Below are positions 18,887 to 26,915 of a DNA stretch of 64,000 bases, in pieces. The position numbers were made by a program, and so were the translations under genes. Each line of letters opens with the position of its first letter. Position 1 is the first letter of the stretch. This DNA is from an uncultured Lachnospiraceae bacterium (GTDB lineage: Bacteria > Bacillota > Clostridia > Lachnospirales > Lachnospiraceae): positions 1 through 64,000 of the forward strand of contig CAJOMN010000021.1 of assembly GCA_905235745.1 (NCBI GenBank), given 5' to 3'. The notes beneath the pieces were generated by a model, which searched no databases, was not told the DNA's origin, and saw only the letters and a program-made list of their open reading frames with translations.

Positions 18887-20385
18887 TCGGTCTCCTCCCC
18901 GGCGATCTGCTTCATGATATAGCTCTGGCTGATCTCGTCTCCCGATAATTCTCCGACGATCTTCTTATCTCTCAGAACAAACATCTTTGTGCAGCACCGC
19001 TCCATTTCTTCAAGCTCGGATGAAATGAATACGCAGCTCATGCCGCGTCCGGCCAGTTCAACCACGGTCTTCTGTATCTCCGCTTTAGCACCTATATCGA
19101 TTCCTCTTGTGGGCTCATCGAGGATGAGCAGCTTCGGATTCGTTGCCAGCCATCTGGCGAGCAATACCTTCTGCTGGTTTCCGCCCGAAAGATTCTTGAT
19201 CTTCTGGTCTGCGGACGGAGTCTTGATCGCGAGCTCCTCAATAAGCTTCTCTGTGATCTCGTCTGCCTCACGCCGCGAGATCTTATGCAGTACACCCCTC
19301 TTGCTCTGCAGGGCGATGACAATGTTCTCGCGTATTGTAAGGTCTCCGATTATTCCTTCTTTCTTACGATCCTCCGGACAGAATGCGATATCGTTATTGA
19401 TAGCGTCAAGCGGGCTCGTGATCTCGGTTTTCCTGCCTTCCATCTCTACTGTACCCGAATGCTTTTTGTCAGCTCCGAATATCAGTCTTGCGATCTCACT
19501 TCTTCCCGAACCGAGAAGACCGGCAAAGCCTGTAACATCTCCCTTTCCTATCGTGACGTTTACATCGGATATGTTATCTGTCGCGCCGTTTACAACGCTG
19601 AGCAATACCTCTCCGTCCGATCCGCCGCCCGAAAGCTTCGGGATTGCCTCAAGCGAATCATAATCCTTACCGATCATCTTACCTACAAGGTCGATCATAG
19701 GCAGATTTTCCGTTTCATATGTGCCGACATATGAACCGTTACGAAGTACCGTGATCCTATCAGAAACCTCATAAACCTGATCAAGGAAATGTGTAACAAA
19801 TATGATCCCCATTCCGCGGTCTTTCAGCATCCGCATTATATCGAACAGCTTCTGCACTTCCTGGGTCGCCAGACTCGACGTCGGCTCATCCAGTATCAGA
19901 ACCTTTGCGTTTGTATCAACCGCTCTCGCGATCGCTATCATCTGCTGTACGGCAACGGAATAGTTGTCAAGACGCTCCTCTACATTGATATCCAGATCAA
20001 AATCCTTCAGCAGTGCGACCGTCTTCTCGTTTACCGTTTTCCAATCGATCCTGCCGGCTTTCTTCGGCTCTCTTCCGATAAAGACATTCTCCGCGACCGA
20101 CAGATCCGGACAGAGATTAACCTCCTGATAAACGGTACTGATCCCTGCATTCTGGGCATCTATCGGAGTCCTCGGTGAGATCTCCCTGCCATCCATGATG
20201 ATATGTCCGGAATCCTTGATCTCAACACCTGTAAGAACCTTGATGAGGGTTGATTTTCCTGCCCCGTTTTCTCCCAAGAGTGCATGAATCTCGCCGGGTT
20301 GCAGAGAAAATTCCACGTCACTTAATGCCTTGACCCCCGGGAACTCTTTATTGATATTTTCCATTCTCAATATACTGTCTTCCAT
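18883..20385 (-). CDS. ytfR: Galactofuranose-type sugar import ATPase
   Basis: The 500-residue protein has two ABC domains: the first with Walker A GENGAGKST, signature-like YSVAVQQM and Walker B VLILDEPTSS; the second with GLLGSGRSE, signature LSGGNQQK and LLILDEPTRGID. It powers the YtfT/YjfF channel. The ATG follows AAAGGAGAAGGC. It lies 141 nt after ytfQ, with a strong hairpin in the gap that should lower its expression relative to the binding protein. It is paralogous to MglA in this window, and the two operons probably handle different galactose forms. Confidence 0.9.
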   Translation of the reverse strand: MEDSILRMENINKEFPGVKALSDVEFSLQPGEIHALLGENGAGKSTLIKVLTGVEIKDSGHIIMDGREISPRTPIDAQNAGISTVYQEVNLCPDLSVAENVFIGREPKKAGRIDWKTVNEKTVALLKDFDLDINVEERLDNYSVAVQQMIAIARAVDTNAKVLILDEPTSSLATQEVQKLFDIMRMLKDRGMGIIFVTHFLDQVYEVSDRITVLRNGSYVGTYETENLPMIDLVGKMIGKDYDSLEAIPKLSGGGSDGEVLLSVVNGATDNISDVNVTIGKGDVTGFAGLLGSGRSEIARLIFGADKKHSGTVEMEGRKTEITSPLDAINNDIAFCPEDRKKEGIIGDLTIRENIVIALQSKRGVLHKISRREADEITEKLIEELAIKTPSADQKIKNLSGGNQQKVLLARWLATNPKLLILDEPTRGIDIGAKAEIQKTVVELAGRGMSCVFISSELEEMERCCTKMFVLRDKKIVGELSGDEISQSYIMKQIAGEETE

Positions 20386-20415
20386 GCCTTCTCCTTTACT
20401 TACTGACTATATTAT

Positions 20416-20429
20416 CAGTGAACGCATTC
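20416..20429. promoter_or_regulatory. Palindrome GTGAACGCATTCAC
   Basis: A short palindrome with arms GTGAA and TTCAC lies just upstream of the ytfR ribosome binding site, between ytfQ and ytfR. It could be an operator (it loosely resembles a catabolite-response element) or a small hairpin. No function is assigned. Confidence 0.25.
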
Positions 20430-20447
20430 ACTTCATTTGCGATAGAA

Positions 20448-20487
20448 AACTCCGGCAGGGTGGCTTGCGCCAACCGAAGCCGGAGTT
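20448..20487 (-). promoter_or_regulatory. Intercistronic hairpin between ytfQ and ytfR
   Basis: AACTCCGGC (20448-20456) pairs with GCCGGAGTT (20479-20487), with a further imperfect inner stem, and TTTTC follows on the minus strand. It is probably a partial terminator or mRNA stabiliser that keeps YtfQ in excess over the membrane subunits. Confidence 0.6.
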
Positions 20488-20526
20488 CTGTCTTGGTTTT
20501 ACATTATAAGTTTATGAAGAAGAAAC

Positions 20527-21582
20527 TTAATATGTACGATTAGGAAGTTCTGCCTCAGCATCAGCCTGTGTGAACACGCCATCGTTGGAAACGATCCACT
20601 TGTCTACTGTCTCACCGGCCTTAAGCTTTGCAGCTGTGTCAAATACCTGCTCTGCAAGGCAAGGATTACACTCAACTGTTCCGTTCATCTCGCCTGCTAC
20701 CATTGCCTCGAATGCGCCCTTAACACCGTCGCATCCTACGATCTTGATATCAACGCCGGGCTTCTTGCCTGCTTCTTTGATAGCCTCGATTGCGCCGAGT
20801 GCCATATCATCGTTATGTGCGAATACAGCGTCGATCTCGTCATAAGACTTAAGGAAAGACTCCATAACTTCCTTACCGAGTGCTCTTGTGAAGTCACCTG
20901 TCTGGGAAGCGATGATCTCGATATCGGGATACTTTTCAGCTATCTCGTTATCAAAACCTTCTTTACGCTCGTTAGCAGCTGATGCACCAACAGTACCCTC
21001 AAGCTCAACTACCTTTCCTTTTCCCTCAAGGAGATCACCAACGATATCTGCTGCCTGTGCACCTTCCCAGATGAAGTCTGAGGAAATCTGTGTAGCATAC
21101 AGATCAGCACAAGACTCGTCAACGCCTCTGTCTACGAGGATTACAGGGATGCCTGCTTCCTGGCACTCTGTAAGAACTGCTTCCCAACCTGTCTCAACAA
21201 CGGGAGGGAATGCGATAACATCAACACCCATCTCGATGAAGTTACGGATTGCCTTGATCTGGTTCTCCTGCTTCTGCTGTGCATCAGCAAAGATAAGATC
21301 GATCGTATCCGTGTTCTGTGCTGCATACCACTGGATATCATTTGTCTCTCCGTCACGCCATCCGGATTCCTGTCCGATCTGAGCGAAACCAACTACCAGC
21401 TTATCGTTCGCTGAAGCAGCGGGAGCTGCGGGCTCTGCTGCGGGCTCCTCAGCGGGAGCTGCCTCTGATGTCTCAGCGGGAGCTGCTGCAGGTGCTGCAG
21501 GTGCGGGCTGAACCGCACAACCGGCCAGAAGTGTGCTGCCAAGTGCGGCAACAAGTGTTAATGCGAGTAACTTTTTCTTCAT
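20527..21582 (-). CDS. ytfQ: Galactofuranose-binding lipoprotein
   Basis: The 351-residue type I binding protein has lipobox LLAGC (Cys 22) and an Ala/Glu/Pro tether. Its core follows E. coli YtfQ closely: VGFAQIGQESGWRDGETN, DAQQKQENQIKAIRNF, PPVVETGWEAVL, VELEGTVGAS, SQTGDFTRALGKEVMESF, AHNDDMALGAIEAIKEAG. It should capture galactofuranose or a near relative and hand it to YtfT/YjfF. AAGGAGG precedes the ATG. It heads a seven-gene minus-strand operon that ends in the putative sugar sensor. Confidence 0.9.
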   Translation of the reverse strand: MKKKLLALTLVAALGSTLLAGCAVQPAPAAPAAAPAETSEAAPAEEPAAEPAAPAASANDKLVVGFAQIGQESGWRDGETNDIQWYAAQNTDTIDLIFADAQQKQENQIKAIRNFIEMGVDVIAFPPVVETGWEAVLTECQEAGIPVILVDRGVDESCADLYATQISSDFIWEGAQAADIVGDLLEGKGKVVELEGTVGASAANERKEGFDNEIAEKYPDIEIIASQTGDFTRALGKEVMESFLKSYDEIDAVFAHNDDMALGAIEAIKEAGKKPGVDIKIVGCDGVKGAFEAMVAGEMNGTVECNPCLAEQVFDTAAKLKAGETVDKWIVSNDGVFTQADAEAELPNRTY

Positions 21583-21609
21583 TTGAAATACCTCCTTAAT
21601 AAAATTACC

Positions 21610-21662
21610 GTATCAACGATACAATATGTAGTATAATGACCTTTATCCGTTTCGTCTTTATC
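21610..21662 (-). promoter_or_regulatory. Probable ytfQ promoter with direct repeats
   Basis: On the minus strand two GATAAAG copies (21656-21662 and 21641-21647, 15 bp apart) lie just upstream of a TATACT -10 (21630-21635). No good -35 is present, and the inner repeat covers that position. This is the layout of an activator-dependent promoter, so it is a candidate site for the AraC-type regulator. A GTATC-AAC-GATAC inverted repeat (21610-21622) lies over the likely start of transcription. Confidence 0.4.
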
Positions 21663-21719
21663 GTCAGATATTCTGTTTTTATAATTTTTTAACTCTGTCG
21701 GGGTACAAGCCCCGAATGA

Positions 21720-21735
21720 GCAAATATGATATAAT
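21720..21735 (+). promoter_or_regulatory. -10 region for the PHP-phosphatase gene
   Basis: A perfect TATAAT at 21730-21735 lies in an ATATGATATAAT context; no -35 is evident. The block that follows (AGGATCCGTT) recurs upstream of the VTC gene at the same spacing. Confidence 0.4.
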
Positions 21736-21741
21736 ATGTAA

Positions 21742-21813
21742 GGATCCGTTTAGTATTAACAGTAAGCGAAATAAGCAGTTTACCTTACTGTAACTGCTCC
21801 GCATGTATGCGCA
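21742..21813 (+). promoter_or_regulatory. Structured leader with competing hairpins
   Basis: GGATCCGT (21742-21749) pairs with ACGGATCC (about 21806-21813), closing a domain directly before the ribosome binding site GGGAGG. Inside it, CAGTAAG can pair with CTTACTG, or AGCAGTT with AACTGCT; these two pairings overlap and exclude each other. This is what a switching leader would look like. No known riboswitch or T-box consensus is recognised. Confidence 0.4.
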
Positions 21814-21831
21814 CGGATCCGGGAGGTTTGC

Positions 21832-22635
21832 ATGATAAAAGCGGACACACATCTTCATACATCTTTTTCCGGCGACTGCGACGAAGATATGGAGAACGTT
21901 ATCAGATCCGGCATCAGCCGCGGTCTCGACATATTATGCTTTACCGAGCATATGGACAAGGATTATCCGGTAGAGGGACTGTTTGATCTTGACTGCGACT
22001 CATATAGGAAGAGATATCTCGAAATGCGGGACAGATACGAGGACAATATCACCCTGCTGTGGGGCGTGGAGCTGGGTCTTCTGCCATGGCTTGCGGATTG
22101 GTGCAGTAGTTATGTAAACCAGTATCCTTTTGATTTTATAATCGGCTCGGTCCACAATCCCGGAAATGTTGACCCGTACTACCCCGAATACTTCGAAGGA
22201 CGAAGCGAGGAGGAGGCGTATACCGAGTACTTTACCGAATCGCTTGCTTGCCTTGAGGCTTTTTCGGATATTGATGCGCTGGGACATATGGATTATGTCG
22301 TCAGATACGGTCCGAACAAAAATAAAGAGTATTCCTATAAGAAATACTCCGAATACATCGACCCGATATTAAAGTTCATCATTGAAAAGGGAATAGCGCT
22401 TGAGGTCAATTCCAAAGGTTATGCCAAAGGGCTTGGCGAGCCGAACCCGTGCCGCGATATCATCAAACGCTACAAAGAAATGGGCGGAGAGCTTATCACT
22501 ATAGGAAGCGATGCCCACCTGGCCGCAAATGTCGCGGAAGATTTCGACCGCACACAGCAGCTAATCCTTGACTGCGGTTTCAGATATTATGCGGTATTTA
22601 CCGGAAGAACTCCGAAGCTTTATCCTCTCGGATGA
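21832..22635 (+). CDS. PHP-domain phosphoesterase, histidinol-phosphatase (HisJ/HisK) family
   Basis: The 267-residue protein has the PHP metal-binding motifs: HTHLHTSFSGD-type N-terminus (DTHLHTSFSGDC), the EH pair in CFTEHMD, GVELG, IGSVHNP, DALGHMDYV and a C-terminal GSDAH. Family members dephosphorylate histidinol phosphate with a trinuclear metal centre, and the length is typical. It stands alone on the plus strand, away from other his genes, so a different phosphate substrate is possible. Its ATG follows GGGAGG. Its 3' end overlaps the converging xerD gene by 16 nt. Confidence 0.82.
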   Translation: MIKADTHLHTSFSGDCDEDMENVIRSGISRGLDILCFTEHMDKDYPVEGLFDLDCDSYRKRYLEMRDRYEDNITLLWGVELGLLPWLADWCSSYVNQYPFDFIIGSVHNPGNVDPYYPEYFEGRSEEEAYTEYFTESLACLEAFSDIDALGHMDYVVRYGPNKNKEYSYKKYSEYIDPILKFIIEKGIALEVNSKGYAKGLGEPNPCRDIIKRYKEMGGELITIGSDAHLAANVAEDFDRTQQLILDCGFRYYAVFTGRTPKLYPLG

Positions 22636-23525
22636 GCTTTCGCATATACCTCTCTGATCTTGTTATGGTTCATTGTTGCATATATCTGGGTCGTGGAAAT
22701 ATCGGAATGACCCAGCATTTCCTGAACCGCGTGAAGATCCGCACCGTTTTCGACAAGATGCGCCGCAAATGAATGGCGCAGCGTATGCGGTGTGATGTCA
22801 GCGGCGATCTTGGCCTTCTTGGCGTAGTACTTGATCAGTTTCCAGAATCCCTGACGGCTCATCTTCTGCCCCGAGCAGTTCGCGAACAGTATATCCGACG
22901 ACGGGTCTTCAACAATAGCGGCGCGTCCGCCGTCAAGATATCGTGTCATGGCGCGCTTTGCTTCTCTCCCGAACGGGATGACGCGCTCCTTGCCCGCATC
23001 ATGGCATGTAATGTAGCACATCTGCATATTAACATCGGAGACTTCGAGATTGATCAGTTCGGATACCCTGATACCAGTCGCATACAGCAGTTCGAGCATT
23101 GCCTTGTCCCTGATCTCCTTCGGGCTGTCGCCCCTGGGCTGTTCGAGAAGCCGGGTTACCTCATCCATTGTAAGTATTTCCGGCATCTTCTTCTCTATCT
23201 TCGGTGCCCTGAGCGTCACCGTAGGGTCTTTCTTCACAAGTCCCTCGTTCGCACAGTAATGGAAGAACGCCTTCGCGCTTGCCACCGATCTCGAAACCGT
23301 TGCCGCGGCAAAACCGTTCCCGTTCAGATACGCGACATATTCCGCCAGTGCTTCTTCGGTAATATCATCAAGCTCCGTGATACCTGCCGACGCGAAATAG
23401 TCCTGCATCTTGCTCAAGTCTCTCTTATATGACAACTCAGTGTTCAGGGATTTCTTCTTGACGTTATGTAAATAAGTTATGAATCCTTGAATAGCTTCTT
23501 CCATAAAATAATCTGCCTCATACAA
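22620..23525 (-). CDS. xerD: Tyrosine recombinase XerD/XerC type
   Basis: The 301-residue protein has a SAM-like core-binding domain (about 8-95) and a phage-integrase catalytic domain (about 110-295). Catalytic residues are visible: Arg about 150 in GIRVSEL, Lys about 173 in AGKERVIP, HTLRH about 248, LGHSD and Tyr about 282 in TQIYATM. It should resolve chromosome dimers. No attachment sites or phage genes surround it. A good promoter lies at 23552-23580. An alternative start (MEEAIQG, 23504) has GAGG upstream, so the exact N-terminus is open. Confidence 0.9.
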   Translation of the reverse strand: MYEADYFMEEAIQGFITYLHNVKKKSLNTELSYKRDLSKMQDYFASAGITELDDITEEALAEYVAYLNGNGFAAATVSRSVASAKAFFHYCANEGLVKKDPTVTLRAPKIEKKMPEILTMDEVTRLLEQPRGDSPKEIRDKAMLELLYATGIRVSELINLEVSDVNMQMCYITCHDAGKERVIPFGREAKRAMTRYLDGGRAAIVEDPSSDILFANCSGQKMSRQGFWKLIKYYAKKAKIAADITPHTLRHSFAAHLVENGADLHAVQEMLGHSDISTTQIYATMNHNKIREVYAKAHPRG

Positions 23526-23551
23526 CGCCCGAAAATCGCGTTACTCGTTAT

Positions 23552-23580
23552 ATTATAAGCAGATTACATAATAAAATCAA
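23552..23580 (-). promoter_or_regulatory. xerD promoter
   Basis: TTGATT, a 17-bp spacer and a perfect TATAAT on the minus strand, about 27 bp upstream of the xerD start codon. Confidence 0.7.
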
Positions 23581-23630
23581 CCTTAAAATTCCTTGATTTT
23601 ATCGCATTTATGACACTTTTTGCCGTTCGG

Positions 23631-23676
23631 CACAACATATCGTAAAGGACGTTTTTGACCCTAACAATATGTTGTG
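23631..23676. repeat. 10-bp inverted repeat downstream of the Nudix gene
   Basis: CACAACATAT (23631-23640) and ATATGTTGTG (23667-23676) are perfect complements 26 bp apart. They lie between the Nudix stop codon and the xerD promoter. This is either a 3'-end structure of the Nudix message or a protein-binding site; it is too AT-rich for a classical terminator. Confidence 0.4.
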
Positions 23677-23695
23677 AAAAGTTTACAATAAAAAT

Positions 23696-24247
23696 TTAAC
23701 ATAATTTGTTAATACATTTACTGTATGTCATTAGTCCGGCGATCGTTTTCCCGTCCACTATCTTCCCTTCAAGGATAAGATCTTCGAGTTCCTCGATCGT
23801 GTACACCTCCACATCGATGAACTCGTCATCATCAAGATGCTGCCTCGTCTTTCTGAGGTTCCTCGCAACATATATATCTATCTTCTCGTTGCAGAACGCG
23901 ACCGTGGTATACATGGTCAGAAGGAACGTGACATCTTCAATCTCAGCATAATACCCGGTCTCTTCCTCAAGCTCACGGTGCGCCGCAACCTTTGTAGGCT
24001 CGTCTGCACCGTTAAGGCCGCCTGCCGGGATCTCAAGAGTATAGGAGTCGATTGCGTTCCTGTACTGGCGGACCATTATGATCCTGCCGTCATCAAGCAC
24101 GGGAATAACAGCCGCCGCACCCTTGTGTTTGATAAAATCAAAGTTTTCACAACTTCCGTCGGGAAGCTGCATCCGGTCCCGGTATATGTCTACTATCGCA
24201 CCGTTATGAATAAGTTCGCGCCCTATGCGCTCGGGTCTGTCCGGCAT
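23696..24247 (-). CDS. Nudix hydrolase, ADP-ribose pyrophosphatase type
   Basis: The 183-residue protein carries a Nudix box in GGLNGADEPTKVAAHRELEEETGY (key residues G, REL, EE, G; about 85-110). It shows the ADP-ribose pyrophosphatase pattern MVRQYRNAIDSYTLEIPAGG just before it. It would hydrolyse ADP-ribose or related nucleotide sugars to AMP and a sugar phosphate. I start it at MPDRPERIG (24247), preceded by GAGGTGAC, 7 nt after the aminotransferase stop codon. The frame is open upstream but that part overlaps the aminotransferase gene. Confidence 0.85.
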   Translation of the reverse strand: MPDRPERIGRELIHNGAIVDIYRDRMQLPDGSCENFDFIKHKGAAAVIPVLDDGRIIMVRQYRNAIDSYTLEIPAGGLNGADEPTKVAAHRELEEETGYYAEIEDVTFLLTMYTTVAFCNEKIDIYVARNLRKTRQHLDDDEFIDVEVYTIEELEDLILEGKIVDGKTIAGLMTYSKCINKLC

Positions 24248-24254
24248 TGTCACC

Positions 24255-25541
24255 TCACTGCGTCTCCAGCATCTTCCTGACGCTCGCAAGCTTAACGCAC
24301 AGCGTAAATACATCAAGCGCCTTGTCAAGCTCGTCTATTGGCGGGAACGTGGGAGCTATCCTGATGTTTGAATCCTCAGGGTCTTTCCTGTACGGGTATG
24401 TCGCGCCGGCGCCGGTCATGGTAACGCCGGCATCCTTGCACATTCCGACAACCGTTCTGGCGCATCCGGGAAGTGTATTGAACGAGACGAAATAACCTCC
24501 CACGGGATTCGACCACTCGCCGATGCCAAGGCCTCCGAGTTCATCATTAAGTCTCTTCTGTACAAGCTCGAACTTGGGGCGCAGGATAACTGCGTGCTTT
24601 TTCATATGATTTTTCATGCCGTTTATGTCCTTGAAATAGCGGACATGGCGAAGCTGATTGAGCTTGTCGGGGCCTATCGTCTGGATGGTTATCACGCTCT
24701 TGATATAGTCAAGGTTTCTCTTGCTGGCTCCAAGCGCCGCAAGTCCGCTTCCGGGGAAAGTAACCTTGGATGTCGAGCAGAACTTGTAGACCATGTCGGG
24801 ATTGCCGGCCTGCTCGCACGCTGCCAGTATCTCCACAAGCTTATCCTGCCGGTCATCGTACAGGTGATGGATGCAGTACGCATTGTCCCAGAATATCCTG
24901 AAATCCTCCGCTGCGGGCTTCAGCCCGGCAAAGCGCATTACAGTCTCGTCAGAGTATGTGATACCGCCCGGATTGGAATACTTCGGAACACACCATATTC
25001 CCTTGACCGAAGGATCAGTATTGACATACTTCTCGACAAGGTCCATATCGGGGCCTTCCGGCGTCATCGGAATATTGATCATCTCTATCCCGAACTGCTC
25101 GGTTATCGCAAAGTGCCTGTCGTATCCGGGAACGGGGCACAGGAACTTGACCTTATCAAGCTTGCACCACGGCGTAGAGCCGCATACCCCGAGTATCATC
25201 GAACGTGCGACCGTATCATACATGACATTCAAGCTTGAATTACCGAACACGATGACATTATCGGAAGATACTTCCATCATGTCCCCCATAAGCACCCTTG
25301 CCTCATGTATTCCGGTAAGCTCACCGTAGTTGCGGCAGTCCTTACCCTCTTCCGAAATAAATGTCGAATCGGGATACAGTATTCCGAAGAAATCCGCCTC
25401 CATATCAAGCTGTTCCGCCGAAGGAAGCCCGCGGGCCATATTAAGTGACAGGCCTCTTGCCTTCATATCTTCATATTGAAGGAAAAGCTTCTGCTCAAGT
25501 TCGATAAGCTCGTTTTTGGAAAGTTCACTGTATTTTTTCAT
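24255..25541 (-). CDS. Aspartate aminotransferase-type PLP enzyme (Asp_aminotransf, PF12897-like)
   Basis: The 428-residue enzyme belongs to the large fold-type I aminotransferases of the Corynebacterium/Clostridium aspartate aminotransferase group. Visible features are NYGELTGIHEAR, FGNSSLNVMYD, WCVPKYSNPGG, the FWDNAYCIHHLY region and the PLP-binding Lys about 261 in CSTSKVTFPGSG. It should convert aspartate and 2-oxoglutarate to oxaloacetate and glutamate. A weak promoter is visible at 25588-25616. The Nudix gene follows 7 nt after the stop, which suggests co-transcription. Confidence 0.85.
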   Translation of the reverse strand: MKKYSELSKNELIELEQKLFLQYEDMKARGLSLNMARGLPSAEQLDMEADFFGILYPDSTFISEEGKDCRNYGELTGIHEARVLMGDMMEVSSDNVIVFGNSSLNVMYDTVARSMILGVCGSTPWCKLDKVKFLCPVPGYDRHFAITEQFGIEMINIPMTPEGPDMDLVEKYVNTDPSVKGIWCVPKYSNPGGITYSDETVMRFAGLKPAAEDFRIFWDNAYCIHHLYDDRQDKLVEILAACEQAGNPDMVYKFCSTSKVTFPGSGLAALGASKRNLDYIKSVITIQTIGPDKLNQLRHVRYFKDINGMKNHMKKHAVILRPKFELVQKRLNDELGGLGIGEWSNPVGGYFVSFNTLPGCARTVVGMCKDAGVTMTGAGATYPYRKDPEDSNIRIAPTFPPIDELDKALDVFTLCVKLASVRKMLETQ

Positions 25542-25587
25542 AAGTCTTCGCTCCCTGCTTAATATATTCGCAATTAAACTCCAAAAA

Positions 25588-25616
25588 AGTTTACCATTTT
25601 AGATAGTGGTATTCAA
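25588..25616 (-). promoter_or_regulatory. Promoter for the aminotransferase-Nudix pair
   Basis: TTGAAT, 17 bp and TAAACT on the minus strand, about 47 bp before the start codon. Each hexamer matches four of six consensus positions. Confidence 0.45.
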
Positions 25617-25677
25617 GAGATTTCGAAGTTAACAAGAATCTCCGGAGAGGCGTGTCTTTACTTTCTCCATTACATAA

Positions 25678-25707
25678 TGAGCCGGCGGATTATAATCCGC
25701 CGGCTCA
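25678..25707 (-). terminator. Hairpin after the secreted-protein gene
   Basis: TGAGCCGGCGGATT and its exact complement form a 14-bp stem with a 2-nt spacer. It lies 35 bases past the stop codon of the minus-strand gene. The U-tract is weak but the stem is very stable. Confidence 0.65.
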
Positions 25708-25741
25708 TCGTATCATCGATTACTGTTTGTGATCGTACCGA

Positions 25742-26662
25742 TTAGTTTGCTCCTATTGAAGCATGGATCCACTGAAGATAAGCATATCCTCCGTTGAATC
25801 CGCCGGCAGCCTGACCCTTAGCCCATTCAGCCTTGGGAATAACACCGTTTGCAATTGACTGAATGAAAGCAGTTTCATTATTTGCAGCTGCCTCAATAAG
25901 TGCTGCTCTTGCGCTCTGTGCTGCAGCTGTTCTCTCGTTAATCCAGTTAAGATATGTAAGACCGCCCTCTGCTCCGGCTGCTGCCTGTGCATCTCTTGCT
26001 GCCGCAGATGCGAGTGTGCTTGAGAATACATTTGTCAGCCATGCCTTCTTAACATCAAGATCGTGCTGTGCTGCGGGAACAAGTGCAGGATTAACAGCAT
26101 TGAGATAATTGATCTCTTTCTCAGCTCCTGCTGCATTCTTGGAAAGTGCAACATTCTGGGCCGTGATGGTCTGCTCATTGATCCAGTTAAGATATGAAGC
26201 ACCACCCTGAAGACCCGAAATAGCCTGTGCATCTCTTGCTGCTGCAGCTGCTGCGGTTGACTCCTTGATAGAAACCAGATAAGCGATCTCTCTGTTAAGA
26301 CCGTTCACTGTCTCGGTGAGTGCTGCCAGAGCTGCTGCCTGTGTAGATGCCTCTATAGCATCAAGCATTGCCTGCTCTCTTGCATAATCAGCGTTAACCT
26401 GTGCATCAAGAACTTCTGCACCTGCTACAGTCTTAGCCTGGATAGCATCAAGCATTGCTTCCTCGGCTGCGAGGCTTGCCTCTGCTGCAGGAAGAAGATC
26501 AGGATTAACGGACTGAAGATAAGCCTTTTCTCTCTCGATTGCAGCGTCAAACTTAGGACTTCCGGCCGTTTCCGCCTTAACAGGTACTGCGGCAATGAGC
26601 GCAGCTGCGGCTAATACACCGATACCGGCGATAACCTTGTTACTAATGATACTTTTTGTCAT
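25742..26662 (-). CDS. Secreted Ala-rich repeat protein of unknown function
   Basis: I do not recognise a family. The 306-residue protein starts at MTKSIIS (26662) because AAAGGGG lies 8 nt upstream. It has a signal peptide ending at VKA (30). The rest is helical and Ala-rich, with internal repeats: GGASYLNWINEQT, GGLTYLNWINERT and a terminal GGYAYLQWIHAS, separated by RDAQA-type helices. Segments with EREKAYLQSVNPDLLPAAEASL and KEINYLNAVNPALVPAAQHDL form a second repeat. There is no membrane anchor or sorting signal, so it is released or wall-bound by affinity. A consensus-like promoter, a good ribosome binding site and a strong 3' hairpin suggest high expression. Confidence 0.75.
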   Translation of the reverse strand: MTKSIISNKVIAGIGVLAAAALIAAVPVKAETAGSPKFDAAIEREKAYLQSVNPDLLPAAEASLAAEEAMLDAIQAKTVAGAEVLDAQVNADYAREQAMLDAIEASTQAAALAALTETVNGLNREIAYLVSIKESTAAAAAARDAQAISGLQGGASYLNWINEQTITAQNVALSKNAAGAEKEINYLNAVNPALVPAAQHDLDVKKAWLTNVFSSTLASAAARDAQAAAGAEGGLTYLNWINERTAAAQSARAALIEAAANNETAFIQSIANGVIPKAEWAKGQAAGGFNGGYAYLQWIHASIGAN

Positions 26663-26741
26663 GACTAAATCCCCTTTCATAGATCATTATTGTAGCGCAA
26701 ATACCTAATTATTCACGCCTCTTAGGTAATTACCGTGTGAT

Positions 26742-26770
26742 ATTGTAACATGCCAATTACAAATTGTAAA
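26742..26770 (-). promoter_or_regulatory. Strong promoter of the secreted-protein gene
   Basis: TTTACA, exactly 17 bp, and TACAAT on the minus strand; each hexamer matches five of six consensus positions. The leader would be about 75 nt. Confidence 0.75.
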
Positions 26771-26915
26771 GTTTTTTCATTAACAATATTGCCTTGAATG
26801 TTTCTATCTAATATGGTATATTAGTTGACAGGATATTGTAAATTAACAGTGGGCAAATCTGTTTCGTTCACTATCCGCCGGTTGTATGGCTCTGAAGATC
26901 TACAGTTATGGAAGA
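26771..26915. other. Intergenic stretch, no gene
   Basis: AT-rich spacer between divergent genes. It contains AAATC...TTCGTTCAC (about 26850-26870), a motif also seen upstream of the nitroreductase (near 56351) and VTC (near 45114) genes. No open frame of note is present. Confidence 0.4.

Noticed and set aside
21742-21813. T-box leader for the histidinol-phosphatase-like gene
   Set aside because: No TGGNACC-type T-box sequence and no specifier loop can be found.
22620-23525. Phage integrase marking a genomic island
   Set aside because: The protein has housekeeping Xer length and motifs, and there is no phage gene, tRNA or direct repeat nearby.
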